Shown: positions 35,425-45,223 of the stretch, one piece after another
How the letters are laid out: each line of letters begins with the position of its first letter
How positions within the stretch are numbered: the first letter of the stretch is position 1
Assembly (NCBI GenBank): GCA_963779095.1
Contig: CAVZWU010000010.1
Location: 81,842-145,841, forward strand
Direction: 5' to 3'
DNA: 64,000 nucleotides
Origin: Roseiarcus sp963779095
GTDB taxonomy: Bacteria > Pseudomonadota > Alphaproteobacteria > Rhizobiales > Beijerinckiaceae
Program-made: the position numbers and the translations under genes
The notes under the pieces: generated by a model
What the model was told of the DNA's origin: nothing
Databases searched by the model: none
What the model saw: the letters and a program-made list of their open reading frames with translations, nothing else

Positions 35425-36645
35425 TTAAGGCAATCGACCCGCCAAACCGGGCCCGATCCCGGCGCGCATGACGAAGCGGCGCAGCGGCCCGACGCGCGCG
35501 AGCCCCGCCAGGCCCGCGCCGCGTGCGAAATCGACGGGCGCAAAGCGAATGAGCAATGACCGGTTCAGGCCGTCAACCGCCCCGGTCCGAAGCGCGATGT
35601 CGGCGCGCCGCATGCGCTCGTAGGCCCGCAAGGTCTCCGCTCCGCCGATATCTCGCGTTAAAGTGCGCGCTTCGACCGCGCAGGCGATGATCGCCTCGAC
35701 ATCGCGCAGGCCCAGATTGAGCCCCTGCGCGCCGATGGGCGGCAGCACATGCGCCGCGTCGCCGACCAGCGCCAGCCGGTCAGCGGCGATCTTCGGCGCG
35801 ATTTGGCGCGTCATCGGGAAGAAACCGCGCTCGCCCTCGATGTGCATCGCGCCAAGCAGCGAATGCGCCGCAAGTTCAATTTCCCGTGAAAGCGCGTCGT
35901 CATCGAGCGCCGCGCGCCGACGCGCGTCCTCTTGCCCCATGACCCAGACGAGGCTCGAGCGGTTGGGCCCGGTCGCGCCGGCCGGCAGGGGAACGAGCGT
36001 AAACGGGCCGCCTCGGGTGTGGAATTCGGTCGAAAAGCCCTCGTGCGGCAGCCGATGGGCGAGGCGCGCGGTCAACGCGCTCTGTGGATAGCGATGGATG
36101 CGGGCTTCGAGCCCAGCGTCGCGCCGCGCTTTCGAATCGCGCCCGTCGGCGCCGATCGCGAGCCGCGCCGAGATGACGCGTCCGTCCTCGAGCCGCGCCC
36201 GGACGGCGTCGGCGCCAAAATCATAAGCCGCCACCCCGGTCGAAATGCGCTCGACACCGCGAGATTGAGCGATCGCGGCGCCGACGGTCTCGGCCATCCG
36301 GTCGTTTTCGATGTTCCAGCCGAACGCGTCGAGGCCGATTTCAGACGCGCGAAATTCAACCGGACGCGGCGGGAATAACGCGCCGGTGTCGTCGATGAGG
36401 CGCAGGGCGCGCAGAGGCGAAGCCTGGGATTGCAAACTCGCCCAGAGGCCAACGGACTTGAGAAAGGCGACCGACTGGTCGAGCAAGGCGACGGTGCGCC
36501 CCCGTCCGGTCCGCTCCGCGGGGCCGCTTGAGATGACGTCGAAGCCGGCCTGCGCGTAGCCGAAGGCGGCGGTCAGCCCGGCGAGCCCCGCCCCGGCGAC
36601 CAGGACGTCCGCGCCGCGCTCGGCAAACTCATCGCCTTTGTTCAT
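35425..36645 (-). CDS. UbiH/UbiF/Coq6-family FAD monooxygenase
   Basis: 406 residues. FAD-binding motifs are VLVAGAGLAGLTAAFGYAQAGF at the N-terminus, AIGADGRDSKAR (DG box) in the middle, and ALVGDAAHVLPPIGAQGLNLGLRDVEAI near the C-terminus. This is the signature of ubiquinone-ring hydroxylases. A role in ubiquinone synthesis fits the quinol oxidase at 3 kb, but which ring position is hydroxylated cannot be told. The frame is intact. pcs lies divergently upstream. Confidence 0.85.
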   Translation of the reverse strand: MNKGDEFAERGADVLVAGAGLAGLTAAFGYAQAGFDVISSGPAERTGRGRTVALLDQSVAFLKSVGLWASLQSQASPLRALRLIDDTGALFPPRPVEFRASEIGLDAFGWNIENDRMAETVGAAIAQSRGVERISTGVAAYDFGADAVRARLEDGRVISARLAIGADGRDSKARRDAGLEARIHRYPQSALTARLAHRLPHEGFSTEFHTRGGPFTLVPLPAGATGPNRSSLVWVMGQEDARRRAALDDDALSREIELAAHSLLGAMHIEGERGFFPMTRQIAPKIAADRLALVGDAAHVLPPIGAQGLNLGLRDVEAIIACAVEARTLTRDIGGAETLRAYERMRRADIALRTGAVDGLNRSLLIRFAPVDFARGAGLAGLARVGPLRRFVMRAGIGPGLAGRLP

Positions 36646-36780
36646 GTAGGATCCCGCGCGCTTTCCGACGCCGCGCCCGGTTGCGATTGAGGAGACGCCG
36701 GCGCCCGACTTTGATAAAGGCGAAAGTTATAAGGTCAAGCCGAGGGCGGCGGCGCGACCTGCGAATGGCGCGGAAGGCGG

Positions 36781-37509
36781 ATGGGGCAGGGAATGTCGAT
36801 CGAAAAGCGACCGGTCGGCGTCGCGAGCGCCGCGGGTTTCTCGGTCCATCTGTTCACCGCCTCCGGCGGGGCGGTGGCGCTGCTTGCGCTTTATGCGGCG
36901 ATCGAGCGGAATTTTGCGGTCTGCTTCGCCTGGCTCGGACTTGCGCTTTTCATCGACGGAATCGACGGCACGCTGGCGCGCGCCGCGCGGGTGCAGGTGA
37001 CGGCCGCCTCGATCGACGGCGCCGTTCTCGACCTGGTGGTCGACTTCCTCACCTATGTGCTGGTGCCGGTGGCGGCGCTGTGGCGTTCGGACCTGATGCC
37101 GACCCAGGCTTCATTCTGGATCGGGCTTGTGGTGGTGATGGCCTCGGCGCTCTATTTCGCCGACACCCGCATGAAAACGGACGACTTGTGGTTTCGGGGG
37201 TTTCCGGCGACCTGGAACCTCGTCGTCTTCTATCTGTTCGTCCTTCGGCCGCCATGGCTGGTCAGCGCTGTCATTCTGCTCGGCGCGACGGCGCTCATGT
37301 TCACGCCGATTGTGTTCGTGCACCCGTTGCGGGTCGCCCGGTTGCGGGGCCCGACCATCGCCGTAACCTGCGCGTGGTTCGCGCTGGCGGCGGTCGCGAT
37401 CTTCGAGAAACTGGCGCCGCCGGCGTGGGTCGGCTGGGGGCTGATCGCGACGGCGGCCTATTTCCTCGGGCTGCCGCTGCTGCGGGGTTCGCCTCTGGCG
37501 CGCGGGTGA
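36781..37509 (+). CDS. pcs: Phosphatidylcholine synthase
   Basis: 242 residues with about eight membrane helices. The CDP-alcohol phosphotransferase motif is present in the Pcs-specific spacing: DGIDGTLARAARVQVTAASIDGAVLDLVVD, with the Asp, Arg and Gly/Asp catalytic positions. It condenses CDP-diacylglycerol with choline in the inner membrane, a pathway typical of Rhizobiales and other host-associated bacteria. Two ATGs (36781 and 36793) are possible. It supports the taxonomic placement. Confidence 0.9.
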   Translation: MGQGMSIEKRPVGVASAAGFSVHLFTASGGAVALLALYAAIERNFAVCFAWLGLALFIDGIDGTLARAARVQVTAASIDGAVLDLVVDFLTYVLVPVAALWRSDLMPTQASFWIGLVVVMASALYFADTRMKTDDLWFRGFPATWNLVVFYLFVLRPPWLVSAVILLGATALMFTPIVFVHPLRVARLRGPTIAVTCAWFALAAVAIFEKLAPPAWVGWGLIATAAYFLGLPLLRGSPLARG

Positions 37510-37581
37510 AAGGCGCCTTGCGAGCGGGAATGAATCCTTGCTATAGCCCGCGCCGCGCGATGCTGCTTCATCTTCATCGTC

Positions 37582-37655
37582 GGCCTCGTGGCGGAGTGGC
37601 TACGCAGAGGACTGCAAATCCTTGCACCCCGGTTCGATTCCGGGCGAGGCCTCCA
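37582..37655 (+). tRNA. tRNA-Cys (GCA anticodon)
   Basis: 74 nt including an encoded CCA. The acceptor stem is GGCCTCG paired with CGAGGCC. The anticodon loop is ACTGCAAAT with GCA at 37614-37616. The T-arm loop is GGTTCGATTCC. All arms pair. The gene is solitary. Confidence 0.95.
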
Positions 37656-37766
37656 GTAAGATCAAGAGCTTAGATAGATAAAGCGTTTTACGCGGAGGGG
37701 AACGTCGGGGCTTTCGTCGGCAATTCCGGCGACGAGCGCGCCTCGGACGAAACCCAGGAGGCGAGC

Positions 37767-38279
37767 ATGGCGACGAAGGCTGATTTCACGGCGGATGAAT
37801 GGAAGCTTCTCATTCAAAGCCCGCTTCTCGTGGGCGTCGCCATCTCCGCCGCCGATCCGAGCGGCCTGATCGGGATGCTGAGGGAGAGCATGGCGAGCGC
37901 GCGGGCCCTGCTTGACGCCAAGGCTGATCCGAACGCGGACGCGCTCGTCAAGGCGGTCGCCGGCGAGTTTGAGACCTCGGAAGGGCGTGGCCTCGCCCAG
38001 GACGGCGTGAAGGCGGCCATTTCCGGCGCGAAAGCCCCGGCCGACATCGTCTCGAAGGCCCTGGACTCCCTGAAGGCCGCCGCCGCCCTGCTCGACGCCA
38101 AGGGCGGCCCGGACGCCGCGCCCTTCAAGACCTGGCTCGCCGGCGTGGCCAAATCGGTAGCGGAAGCGGCGCCGGAAGGCGGTTTCCTCGGCTTTGGCGG
38201 GACTCAGGTCAGCGAAACAGAAAAGGCGACGGTCGCTCACATCGCCGCCGCACTCGGGGTCCCGGCTCCGGCGGTCTAG
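37767..38279 (+). CDS. Conserved hypothetical protein
   Basis: 170 residues, Ala-rich and probably helical, with no signal peptide or membrane segment. FTADEWKLLIQSPLLVGVAISAADPSGLIGMLRE at the N-terminus and FKTWLAGVAKSVAEAAPEGGFLGFGGTQVSETEKATVAHIAAALG at the C-terminus are conserved-looking blocks. An AGGAGG ribosome site lies before the ATG. Function unknown. Confidence 0.65.
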   Translation: MATKADFTADEWKLLIQSPLLVGVAISAADPSGLIGMLRESMASARALLDAKADPNADALVKAVAGEFETSEGRGLAQDGVKAAISGAKAPADIVSKALDSLKAAAALLDAKGGPDAAPFKTWLAGVAKSVAEAAPEGGFLGFGGTQVSETEKATVAHIAAALGVPAPAV

Positions 38280-38392
38280 GCCCCTCCCGGGATATTGGGC
38301 GGGGGCCGGCGGCGCGAGTCACGACCGCCCGGGAACGGGTTCGCGCGTCGCGCATTTTTTCCTGGATCACTTTTTCCGGCGGGAGGTCGAGC

Positions 38393-38602
38393 ATGCAAGG
38401 CCAAGACCCTGACAAGCCAGCGGGAGAGGACTTCTCCAAATCGCTGAAGGAATTGGAGGAAAAGTCGAGCGAACTGAAAGCCAAGATCGACCAGGAAAGA
38501 CGCGCCCATGACATGCCTGTCAACGCGCAACTCGGCGTTCCGAACTGGGAAGAAAAAGCCGCAGACGGGCGCTTTGATCTTCCGAAGGACGAGGAAGAAT
38601 AG
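38393..38602 (+). CDS. Small charged protein of unknown function
   Basis: 69 residues. A heptad-like segment FSKSLKELEEKSSELKAKIDQERRAHD suggests a coiled coil, followed by an acidic tail ending in LPKDEEE. There is no membrane helix, which argues against AtpZ despite a similar N-terminus. A GGGAGG site (38380s) precedes the ATG. Confidence 0.45.
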   Translation: MQGQDPDKPAGEDFSKSLKELEEKSSELKAKIDQERRAHDMPVNAQLGVPNWEEKAADGRFDLPKDEEE

Positions 38603-38605
38603 CTC

Positions 38606-38653
38606 CCTGGCGGCTTGCCTGTAGACCCCTGCGCGGCTAATCCTAGCCGCCAG
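38606..38653. terminator. Long stem-loop after the small charged gene
   Basis: CCTGGCGGCT (38606-38615) and AGCCGCCAGG (38644-38653) are perfect complements 28 bases apart. The hairpin lies just after a stop codon, but no T-run follows, so termination is only likely. Confidence 0.4.
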
Positions 38654-38887
38654 GCGCGCGGCGCTTTTCGCGCGGGAGCGGCTGTCGCGTTTCGTCGGCG
38701 CGGCCGGCCTCCGCTCGATACTGGACTGCGCCCTGAGCCTCGTTTCGATGCGAACGAAAGACCATTTGATTTCAAGCCGTTTGGCCCGGAAATCGCGTTT
38801 TTTTGGTCAAACATCGAGAGGGTTTGCGGGCGAATCTGTCCCGTAATGTGGATCTGAGCCAAGGGGGCGCACATTTCCGCTGAGACA

Positions 38888-39532
38888 ATGGGTGACCGGC
38901 GCCTGCACATGGTTAACAGCCAGCTGCGCACCGGCGGAGTCGCCGACAAGGCCCTACTCGCGGCGTTCCTCCAGGCGCCGCGACAGCGCTTCGTTGCGCC
39001 CGAATACGAGCCCCTGGCGTATCTCGATCGCGAACTTCCCGCACGCGGGGCGAAGGTGCGCCGGCTGCTCGCGCCTGTGACGCTCGCGCGCATGCTGCAG
39101 GCGGCGATGGTCGTCGCCGGCGATCGCGCCCTCGATATTGCGGGCGGATCCGGCTATGGCGCGGAGATCCTCGATAGGATGGGCGCCAAGGTCGTCTTGC
39201 TGGAATCGGACGCAGGCGCGGCCGAAGCAGCCAAAGCCGAGCTTCACGGCCGGGCGAACGTTATTGTGGTCGTGGGCGCGCTCGAGGGAGGGGCCGCCAA
39301 TCTCGGGCCCTTCGACCTCATCGTCGTCGAGGGCGCATTCGGGCGCTCCCCCGACAGCCTCCTCGCCTTGCTCGCCGATCCGGGACGTCTCGTCGGCATC
39401 GACGCTTCCTCCAACTCGTCCCAGGCCGTCCTGTACGAGAAATCCGGCGGGGCGGTCGGCCGGCGGGCGCTGTTCGAGACCAAGGCTGACCCCCTCGACG
39501 GCTTTCAGTCGCGCGTCAGCTTTATCTTCTAA
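38888..39532 (+). CDS. Protein-L-isoaspartate O-methyltransferase-like protein
   Basis: 214 residues. The PCMT fold is shown by MVNSQLRTGGVADKALLAAF, QRFVAPEYEPLAYLD, and the SAM-binding region ALDIAGGSGYGAEILDRMG followed by VVLLESD and GPFDLIVVEGAF. The SAM motif reads IAGGSGY rather than the usual VGTGSGY. This short PCMT form is found upstream of tolC in many Rhizobiales and its repair activity is unproven. Confidence 0.82.
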   Translation: MGDRRLHMVNSQLRTGGVADKALLAAFLQAPRQRFVAPEYEPLAYLDRELPARGAKVRRLLAPVTLARMLQAAMVVAGDRALDIAGGSGYGAEILDRMGAKVVLLESDAGAAEAAKAELHGRANVIVVVGALEGGAANLGPFDLIVVEGAFGRSPDSLLALLADPGRLVGIDASSNSSQAVLYEKSGGAVGRRALFETKADPLDGFQSRVSFIF

Positions 39533-39833
39533 GCCTCGCCGGCGACTCGGCAGGCGGCCTCCCCGTGAGGTGTCTCATCTTTGCGACGCTCGGCGGAAAA
39601 ATGGGCGTCGTGCAGTTGCACGGCGCCGCCTCCGTAGCGCGATCAGGATTTCTCCGCCTATGATGCCGGTCGTTTTGGTCCGCTTTCGGCAAGCGGACGG
39701 GAGGCGGCGTTTTTGCAGTCTGTCTCGGCGGGCGCGCTGGCGTCTTTGATTCTCGCGTCGGAGGGTGCAAGTTGCGCGATGGCGAGGGTTCGACCGCTCC
39801 GTTCCGCGAGCGGCGAAGGCGCATGAGGTGAGG
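39533..39833. other. Intergenic region upstream of tolC
   Basis: 301 bases. No coding frame, clear promoter or repeat was recognised. It presumably contains the tolC promoter. Confidence 0.4.
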
Positions 39834-41285
39834 ATGATCTGGGGCTCAGGGGCAATTCGGGAGCGGCGCGCCGCGGGATGCGGCGCAGAACCGCGACGCC
39901 TCTTTCGTTGGACGCTCCTTGCGGCGGCTAGTTTGACGGCGATCAGCGCCGGAGCGGGCCGCGCGGAAACGATCGGCGGCGCGCTCATCAAGGCCTATCT
40001 GACCAATCCCGACATCAACACGCAGCGCGCCGCGGTCCGGGTGGCGGACGAAGCCGTCCCGATAGCGAACGCTGGCTACCTGCCGACCGTCACCGGAACG
40101 GCCAATATAGCCACCGAACGCGCCCAAACCAGTTTGTTTGGCCCGAATGCCACCGCCTCCGGCAGCACAATGGTCGATCTCTTTCCGCGGGGCTACGGAG
40201 TCACCGCCAACGAGACCGTCTTCAACGGCAACCGCACGCTCAACTCCATCCGTCAGGCGGAGTCGAAGGTCTTCGGAGCGCGGGAGCAGTTGCGCAACAC
40301 CGAGCAGAACACCCTTCTTTCGGGTGTCACCGCCTATATGGACGTGCTGGAGGACACGGCCATTCTCGACCTCGACCGAAACAACGTCGATGTGTTGAAA
40401 GAACAGCTCCGCGAGACCCGCGACCGGTTCACGGTCGGCGAAGTGACGCGCACCGACGTGGCGCAGGCGGAAGCGAGCCTGGCTCAGGGCCAGGGCACCG
40501 CGCTCAGCGCTGTGGCGACGCTGCAGGCCGCGGTCGCGCGCTACCGCCAGTTCATCGGCGATCAGCCAAAAAGCCTTGCGCCGGTGAAGCCGCTTATGAG
40601 GCCGCTGCCGAAAACCCTGCCCGAGGCGATATCGATCTCGCAGGTCGAGCATCCGGCGATTAGCGCCTCTCTGCATGGCGTCGATGCGGCGCAATTGGAG
40701 GTGAAAATCGCCGAAGGCGCGCTTTATCCGACCATCGGGCTCTCCGCCTCAATCACGAACCAGTACGACGCAAGCGGGATCCCTGGTTTTCGCGTGCTGT
40801 CCGGGCAGATCATGGGACAAATCAACATCCCGATCTATCAGGGCGGGGCGGAGTACGCTACGACCCGGCAGGCGAAGGAGAGCCTGTCGCAACAGGAGAT
40901 CCAGACCGACTCCATGCGCAACCAGGTCCGCCAGGCTGTGGTCGCCGCCTGGGGCCTCAATCAAGCTGCGGTCGGTGTGGTGCGCGCCGCCCGCGCGTCG
41001 GTCTCGGCCAACGAAGTGGCGCTGACCGGCGTGCGCGAAGAGGCCAAGGTCGGCCAGCGGACCACGCTCGACGTGCTCAACGCCCAACAGGCTTTATTAC
41101 AGGCGCGAACGACGCTGGTTCAGGCCGAACACGACCAGGTCGTCGATTCGTATTCGTTACTGTCGGCGATCGGCCGGCTCAACATCCCGACCCTCGGACT
41201 TTCGGTCGCCGAGTACGATCCGCGTGTGCATTTCGATCAGGTCAAGAGCAAGTGGATCGGGCTTAGGACGCCGAGCGGACAGTAA
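39834..41285 (+). CDS. tolC: TolC-family outer membrane efflux protein
   Basis: 483 residues. After a long N-terminal region with a signal-like segment (WTLLAAASLTAISAGAGRAE) the TolC repeat begins with ETIGGALIKAYLTNPDINTQRAAVRVADE. Coiled-coil helices of both halves are evident, each with its TolC landmark: LDVLEDTAILDLDRNNVDVLKEQLRETRDRFTVGEVTRTDVAQAEA, and EVALTGVREEAKVGQRTTLDVLNAQQALLQARTTLVQAEHDQVVDSYSLLSAIG. It forms the outer-membrane duct for type I secretion or drug efflux. The ATG at 39834 has GAGG upstream. Confidence 0.9.
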   Translation: MIWGSGAIRERRAAGCGAEPRRLFRWTLLAAASLTAISAGAGRAETIGGALIKAYLTNPDINTQRAAVRVADEAVPIANAGYLPTVTGTANIATERAQTSLFGPNATASGSTMVDLFPRGYGVTANETVFNGNRTLNSIRQAESKVFGAREQLRNTEQNTLLSGVTAYMDVLEDTAILDLDRNNVDVLKEQLRETRDRFTVGEVTRTDVAQAEASLAQGQGTALSAVATLQAAVARYRQFIGDQPKSLAPVKPLMRPLPKTLPEAISISQVEHPAISASLHGVDAAQLEVKIAEGALYPTIGLSASITNQYDASGIPGFRVLSGQIMGQINIPIYQGGAEYATTRQAKESLSQQEIQTDSMRNQVRQAVVAAWGLNQAAVGVVRAARASVSANEVALTGVREEAKVGQRTTLDVLNAQQALLQARTTLVQAEHDQVVDSYSLLSAIGRLNIPTLGLSVAEYDPRVHFDQVKSKWIGLRTPSGQ

Positions 41286-41440
41286 GGTCTTTTGGGTTCG
41301 CCGTCGCTTGTCGGGGACGGCCGAGAGCGACTATTGTTGGGGATGTCGCCGTTCGATTCGGCGGTCGGCGCCAGCGCGGTTGAGTTGATGCTTCTCGCCA
41401 GGCGCACGGGACAAGGCCTCGGATGGGGCAGGGCGGTCTG

Positions 41441-41986
41441 ATGAGCGCGGTCAATTCGAATTCCGGCGGCCGCGACCTTGAGGCGATCGAGCGGGCGCAG
41501 CGGGCCCACGAGCCCTCGATGGAGGAGATCCTCGCCTCGATCCGCGACATCATCGGCGACGAACGGAACGCCGCCAAGGGCGCGGCGCCAAAGCCCCCGC
41601 ACCCGGCTCTCGCGCCTATGCCGCAAATCGTGCATTCCAAGGACGCCCCCGCGCCGCAGGGCGACGCCCCGGAGCTCTCCCAGCGCCCGGACGCCAGCGG
41701 GCCGACGGTCGTATGGCGACGACCGCAGGTCGAGGGGGAACGGGCTGCGGAAACGCCTGAGCGCAACGAGGAGGCGCTGATGTCGCCCGAGGCGAGGGAG
41801 GCGGCTGCGTTGTCATTCGGGGCCCTGTCGGCCGATCTCGCGGTTCGCAGCGCCGAGCTTGCCGACGAGATGGTGCGCGAGACCTTGCGGCCGATGCTCA
41901 AGCAGTGGCTCGACGAGAACCTCCCGGCCATTGTCGAGCGTCTGGTGCGGGCGGAAATCCAGCGCGTCGCGCGCGGCGGAAGATAG
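41441..41986 (+). CDS. popZ: PopZ-type polar organizing protein (DUF2497)
   Basis: About 181 residues. The N-terminal helix PSMEEILASIRDIIGDE and the C-terminal oligomerisation region EMVRETLRPMLKQWLDENLPAIVERLVRAEIQRVARGGR are characteristic of PopZ. A Pro-rich disordered linker (60-110) joins them. PopZ forms a pole-localised matrix that anchors the chromosome origin. The C-terminal R/G end and position before valS match other Rhizobiales. An upstream ATG at 41423 is in frame; 41441 is preferred on spacing to GGGCGG. Confidence 0.88.
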   Translation: MSAVNSNSGGRDLEAIERAQRAHEPSMEEILASIRDIIGDERNAAKGAAPKPPHPALAPMPQIVHSKDAPAPQGDAPELSQRPDASGPTVVWRRPQVEGERAAETPERNEEALMSPEAREAAALSFGALSADLAVRSAELADEMVRETLRPMLKQWLDENLPAIVERLVRAEIQRVARGGR

Positions 41987-42012
41987 GCGGCGCGCGCCTC
42001 CTCGCCCGCGCG

Positions 42013-42040
42013 TTGACTTCGACGGCGATGCGTTTATAGC
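42013..42040 (+). promoter_or_regulatory. Probable valS promoter
   Basis: TTGACT (42013-42018), a 16-base spacer and TATAGC (42035-42040) form a plausible housekeeping promoter. A transcript would start near 42047, about 105 bases before the valS ATG. Confidence 0.5.
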
Positions 42041-42150
42041 GCGCTCCGGCGCTTGCGCTTTTTTTGCGCATGCGGCTGCCAGCGCCGCTCGGATGGTCCC
42101 CAGCCGATCTTGAACGCGGCTCCGGCGGGTATCACGCGGACCAGTATTCC

Positions 42151-45027
42151 ATGATGGACAGATCGTTCGACTTCGCTGCGGCCGAAGGCCGCGCCTCCGC
42201 GCTTTGGGAGGAAACGGGCGCATTCCGGGCCGGCCGCCCCGACCGGGCGGCGGCTCAGCCGTTTTGCGTCGTCATCCCGCCGCCGAACGTCACCGGCAAT
42301 CTGCATATGGGCCACGCGCTCAACAACACGCTGCAGGACATCGTGTGCCGCTACTGGCGCATGAGCGGGCGCGACGTGCTCTGGCAGCCGGGCGTCGATC
42401 ACGCCGGCATCGCCACACAGATGGTGGTCGAACGCATGCTGATGGAGCGGCAGGAGCCGGACCGGCGCGCGCTCGGCCGCAAGGCGTTTGTCGAGCGCGT
42501 CTGGGCGTGGAAGGCGGAATTGGGCGGCGCGATCGTCGCCCAGCTCAAGCGCCTCGGGGCGTCGTGCGACTGGAGCCGAGAGCGGTTCACCCTCGACGAG
42601 GGTCTGTCGCGCGCGGTCGCGAAAGTGTTCGTTCAGCTCTATCGCGAAGGGCTCGTCTACAAGGACAAGCGGCTCGTCAACTGGGACCCGAAGTTTCAGA
42701 CCGCGATCTCGGACCTCGAGGTCGTCCAGGTCGAGAGCAAAGGCTCGTTCAAGTGGTCGCGGGAGGACGGCGCGCCGCTCGACGCCGCGGCGCTCGCCAA
42801 GGTTCTCGCCAAAAATCCGAATGGGCGCCTTTATTACTTCGAATACCCGGTGGTGGACGACGACGGCGAAGAGACCGGCGAGCGGGTGACGGTCGCCACC
42901 ACGCGGCCGGAGACGATGCTGGGCGACACGGCGGTCGCGGCGCACCCCGACGATCCGCGCTACCAGCATCTGTTCGGCAAGCGTCTTCGGTTGCCGCTGG
43001 TCGGGCGCCTGATCGCGATGGTCGCCGACGAATATTCCGATCCCGAGAAGGGCGCAGGCGCGGTCAAGATCACGCCGGCGCACGACTTCAACGATTTCGA
43101 GGTCGGCAAGCGGCATGAGGCTGAAGGCGTGCGGGCGATCAATATCCTCGATGCGCAAGGGCGCGTGACGCTCAAGGGCAACGTCGACTTCTTCGAGGGG
43201 CTCGAGAGCGACCAGGATCACGCGCGGCTCATCGCCGCCGTCGATGGCCAGGACCGCTTCGTCGCGCGAAGCCGGATCGTCGAGATGATGGCGCTGGCCG
43301 GTCTTCTGGCCAGGATCGAGCCACATGCGCACGCCGTGCCGCACGGCGACCGCTCGAACGTGGTGATCGAGCCGTGGCTCACCGACCAGTGGTATGTCGA
43401 CGCCAAGACGCTGGCCGAGCCGGCGATCGAGGCGGTGCGCGAGGGCAAGACACAGTTCGTTCCCAAGACCTGGGAGAAGACCTATTTCGATTGGCTGGGC
43501 AACATCCAGCCCTGGTGCGTGTCGCGCCAACTCTGGTGGGGACACCAAATTCCGGCCTGGTATTCCCCCTGGGGCGCAGTCTATGTCGAGGAGGCGGAAG
43601 ACGCGGCCTATGCCGCGGGGCTCGCCGACGGCGTTGAGCGAGGCGCCCTCACCGAAGCCGAGGCTCAGGCTCTGGCGAACGATCCCGTGAGGCTGGCGGA
43701 GACGTTCACGCGCGACGAGGACGTGCTCGACACCTGGTTCTCTTCGGCTTTGTGGCCGTTCTCGACTTTGGGCTGGCCCGACGAGACGCCGGAGCTCAAG
43801 CGCTTCTACCCGACCGACACGCTCGTCACCGGCTTCGACATCATCTTCTTCTGGGTGGCGCGGATGATGATGATGGGGCTCCATTTCATGCCGGACGTTC
43901 CCTTCCACGACGTCTACATCCACGCCCTCGTGCGCGACGAGAAGGGGGCCAAGATGTCGAAGTCGAAGGGCAACGTCATCGACCCGATCGATCTGATCGA
44001 CCGCTTCGGCGCCGATGCGCTGCGCTTCACTCTGGCGGCGATGGCGGCGCAGGGCAGGGACATCAAGCTGAGCGAAGCCAGGATCGAGGGCTACCGCAAC
44101 TTCGCGACCAAGCTCTGGAACGCCTCGCGCTTCGCCGAGATGAACGGCTGCATCCGCGTCGAGGGGTTCGATCCGTCAGCCGCGCGCGAACCGCTCAACC
44201 GCTGGATCCTCGGCGAGGCCGCCCGAGCGGCGACGGAAACGGCGGGAGCGATCGAAGCCTATCGCTTCAACGACGCCGCCAACGCGGTCTATCGGTTCGT
44301 CTGGAGCGTGTTCTGCGACTGGCATCTCGAACTCGCCAAGCCCCTGCTCCAGGGACCCGTCGACCCTGCGGCCAAGGCGGAGAGCCGGGCGACGATCGCC
44401 CATGTGCTCGACACGATCTATGCGATGCTGCATCCCTTCATGCCGTTCCTCACCGAGGAGCTTTGGGCGATCACGGGGGAAACCGGGCCTCGGCGCGAGG
44501 GGCCCTTGGCGTTGGGCCCGTGGCCCGCGCAGGGCCTCGAGGTCGACGGAGACGTCGAAGCCGAGGTCGGCTGGGTCGTCGACCTGATCGCCGAGATCCG
44601 GTCGGTGAGATCGGAGATGGGCGTCGCGCCCTCCAACCTGACGCCGCTCATTCTCGTCGCGCCAAGCGAGCGCGCGGAAAGAAGTGCGCGCGCCTGGAGC
44701 GAGAGCATCGGGCGTCTCGCCCGCGTCGGCTCGATTGAAACGGCGCAGGCCCCGCCGCCCGGCGCGCTGCTCCTCGTCGTGCGTGGCGAGACGGTCGCGC
44801 TACTGCTCGCCGGGGTTGTCGATTTCAAGGCTGAGAAGGCGCGTCTCGACCGGGAGATCGCCAAGGAGAAGCTCGAAATCGCCAAGGTGGAAGCGAAACT
44901 CGGCAACGACGACTTCGTCGCCCGGGCGCCGGAGGAGATCATCGCCGAACACCAGGAGCGGCTTGAGACGTTCCAGGCGCGGCTCGTTAAGCTTAACAAC
45001 GCGCGCGAGCGTCTGGAGCGGATTTGA
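42151..45027 (+). CDS. valS: Valyl-tRNA synthetase
   Basis: 958 residues, class I. The HIGH-type motif is PPPNVTGNLHMGHAL; the KMSKS motif is GAKMSKSKGNVIDP. The editing (CP1) domain includes VTVATTRPETMLGDTAVAAHPDD and GAVKITPAHDFNDFEVGKRH. NIQPWCVSRQLWWGHQIPAWY is typical. The C-terminal coiled coil (FKAEKARLDREIAKEKLEIAKVEAKLGNDDFVARAPEEIIAEHQERLE) binds tRNA. It charges tRNA-Val. Two adjacent ATGs (42151 and 42154) precede DRSFDFAAAE; the frame is intact over 2.9 kb. Confidence 0.96.
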   Translation: MMDRSFDFAAAEGRASALWEETGAFRAGRPDRAAAQPFCVVIPPPNVTGNLHMGHALNNTLQDIVCRYWRMSGRDVLWQPGVDHAGIATQMVVERMLMERQEPDRRALGRKAFVERVWAWKAELGGAIVAQLKRLGASCDWSRERFTLDEGLSRAVAKVFVQLYREGLVYKDKRLVNWDPKFQTAISDLEVVQVESKGSFKWSREDGAPLDAAALAKVLAKNPNGRLYYFEYPVVDDDGEETGERVTVATTRPETMLGDTAVAAHPDDPRYQHLFGKRLRLPLVGRLIAMVADEYSDPEKGAGAVKITPAHDFNDFEVGKRHEAEGVRAINILDAQGRVTLKGNVDFFEGLESDQDHARLIAAVDGQDRFVARSRIVEMMALAGLLARIEPHAHAVPHGDRSNVVIEPWLTDQWYVDAKTLAEPAIEAVREGKTQFVPKTWEKTYFDWLGNIQPWCVSRQLWWGHQIPAWYSPWGAVYVEEAEDAAYAAGLADGVERGALTEAEAQALANDPVRLAETFTRDEDVLDTWFSSALWPFSTLGWPDETPELKRFYPTDTLVTGFDIIFFWVARMMMMGLHFMPDVPFHDVYIHALVRDEKGAKMSKSKGNVIDPIDLIDRFGADALRFTLAAMAAQGRDIKLSEARIEGYRNFATKLWNASRFAEMNGCIRVEGFDPSAAREPLNRWILGEAARAATETAGAIEAYRFNDAANAVYRFVWSVFCDWHLELAKPLLQGPVDPAAKAESRATIAHVLDTIYAMLHPFMPFLTEELWAITGETGPRREGPLALGPWPAQGLEVDGDVEAEVGWVVDLIAEIRSVRSEMGVAPSNLTPLILVAPSERAERSARAWSESIGRLARVGSIETAQAPPPGALLLVVRGETVALLLAGVVDFKAEKARLDREIAKEKLEIAKVEAKLGNDDFVARAPEEIIAEHQERLETFQARLVKLNNARERLERI

Positions 45028-45223
45028 GTGGCGTCTGAAGAGGCAAATTGTTGCTTTTGCGCAACATCTCTGATGCAACTCCAGCGAGTCGGGATTCGGG
45101 CTGGAATGCGCCGCGATTGCGCCATAAACGGCCCGCAGTTTCCGCCCCCGTTATTGAGGAAAATCGTCCGTGTCGCCGAGGTCCTCACCCCGCGACGCGG
45201 CAGGGTGGCAACTCGGGATCGAT

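Noticed and set aside
38393..38602. ATP synthase assembly protein AtpZ
   Set aside because: The charged coiled-coil start is similar, but the two membrane helices of AtpZ are missing and no atp genes are near.
42034..43923. 629-residue reverse-strand open frame
   Set aside because: Antisense shadow of valS, which is intact and conserved on the plus strand.
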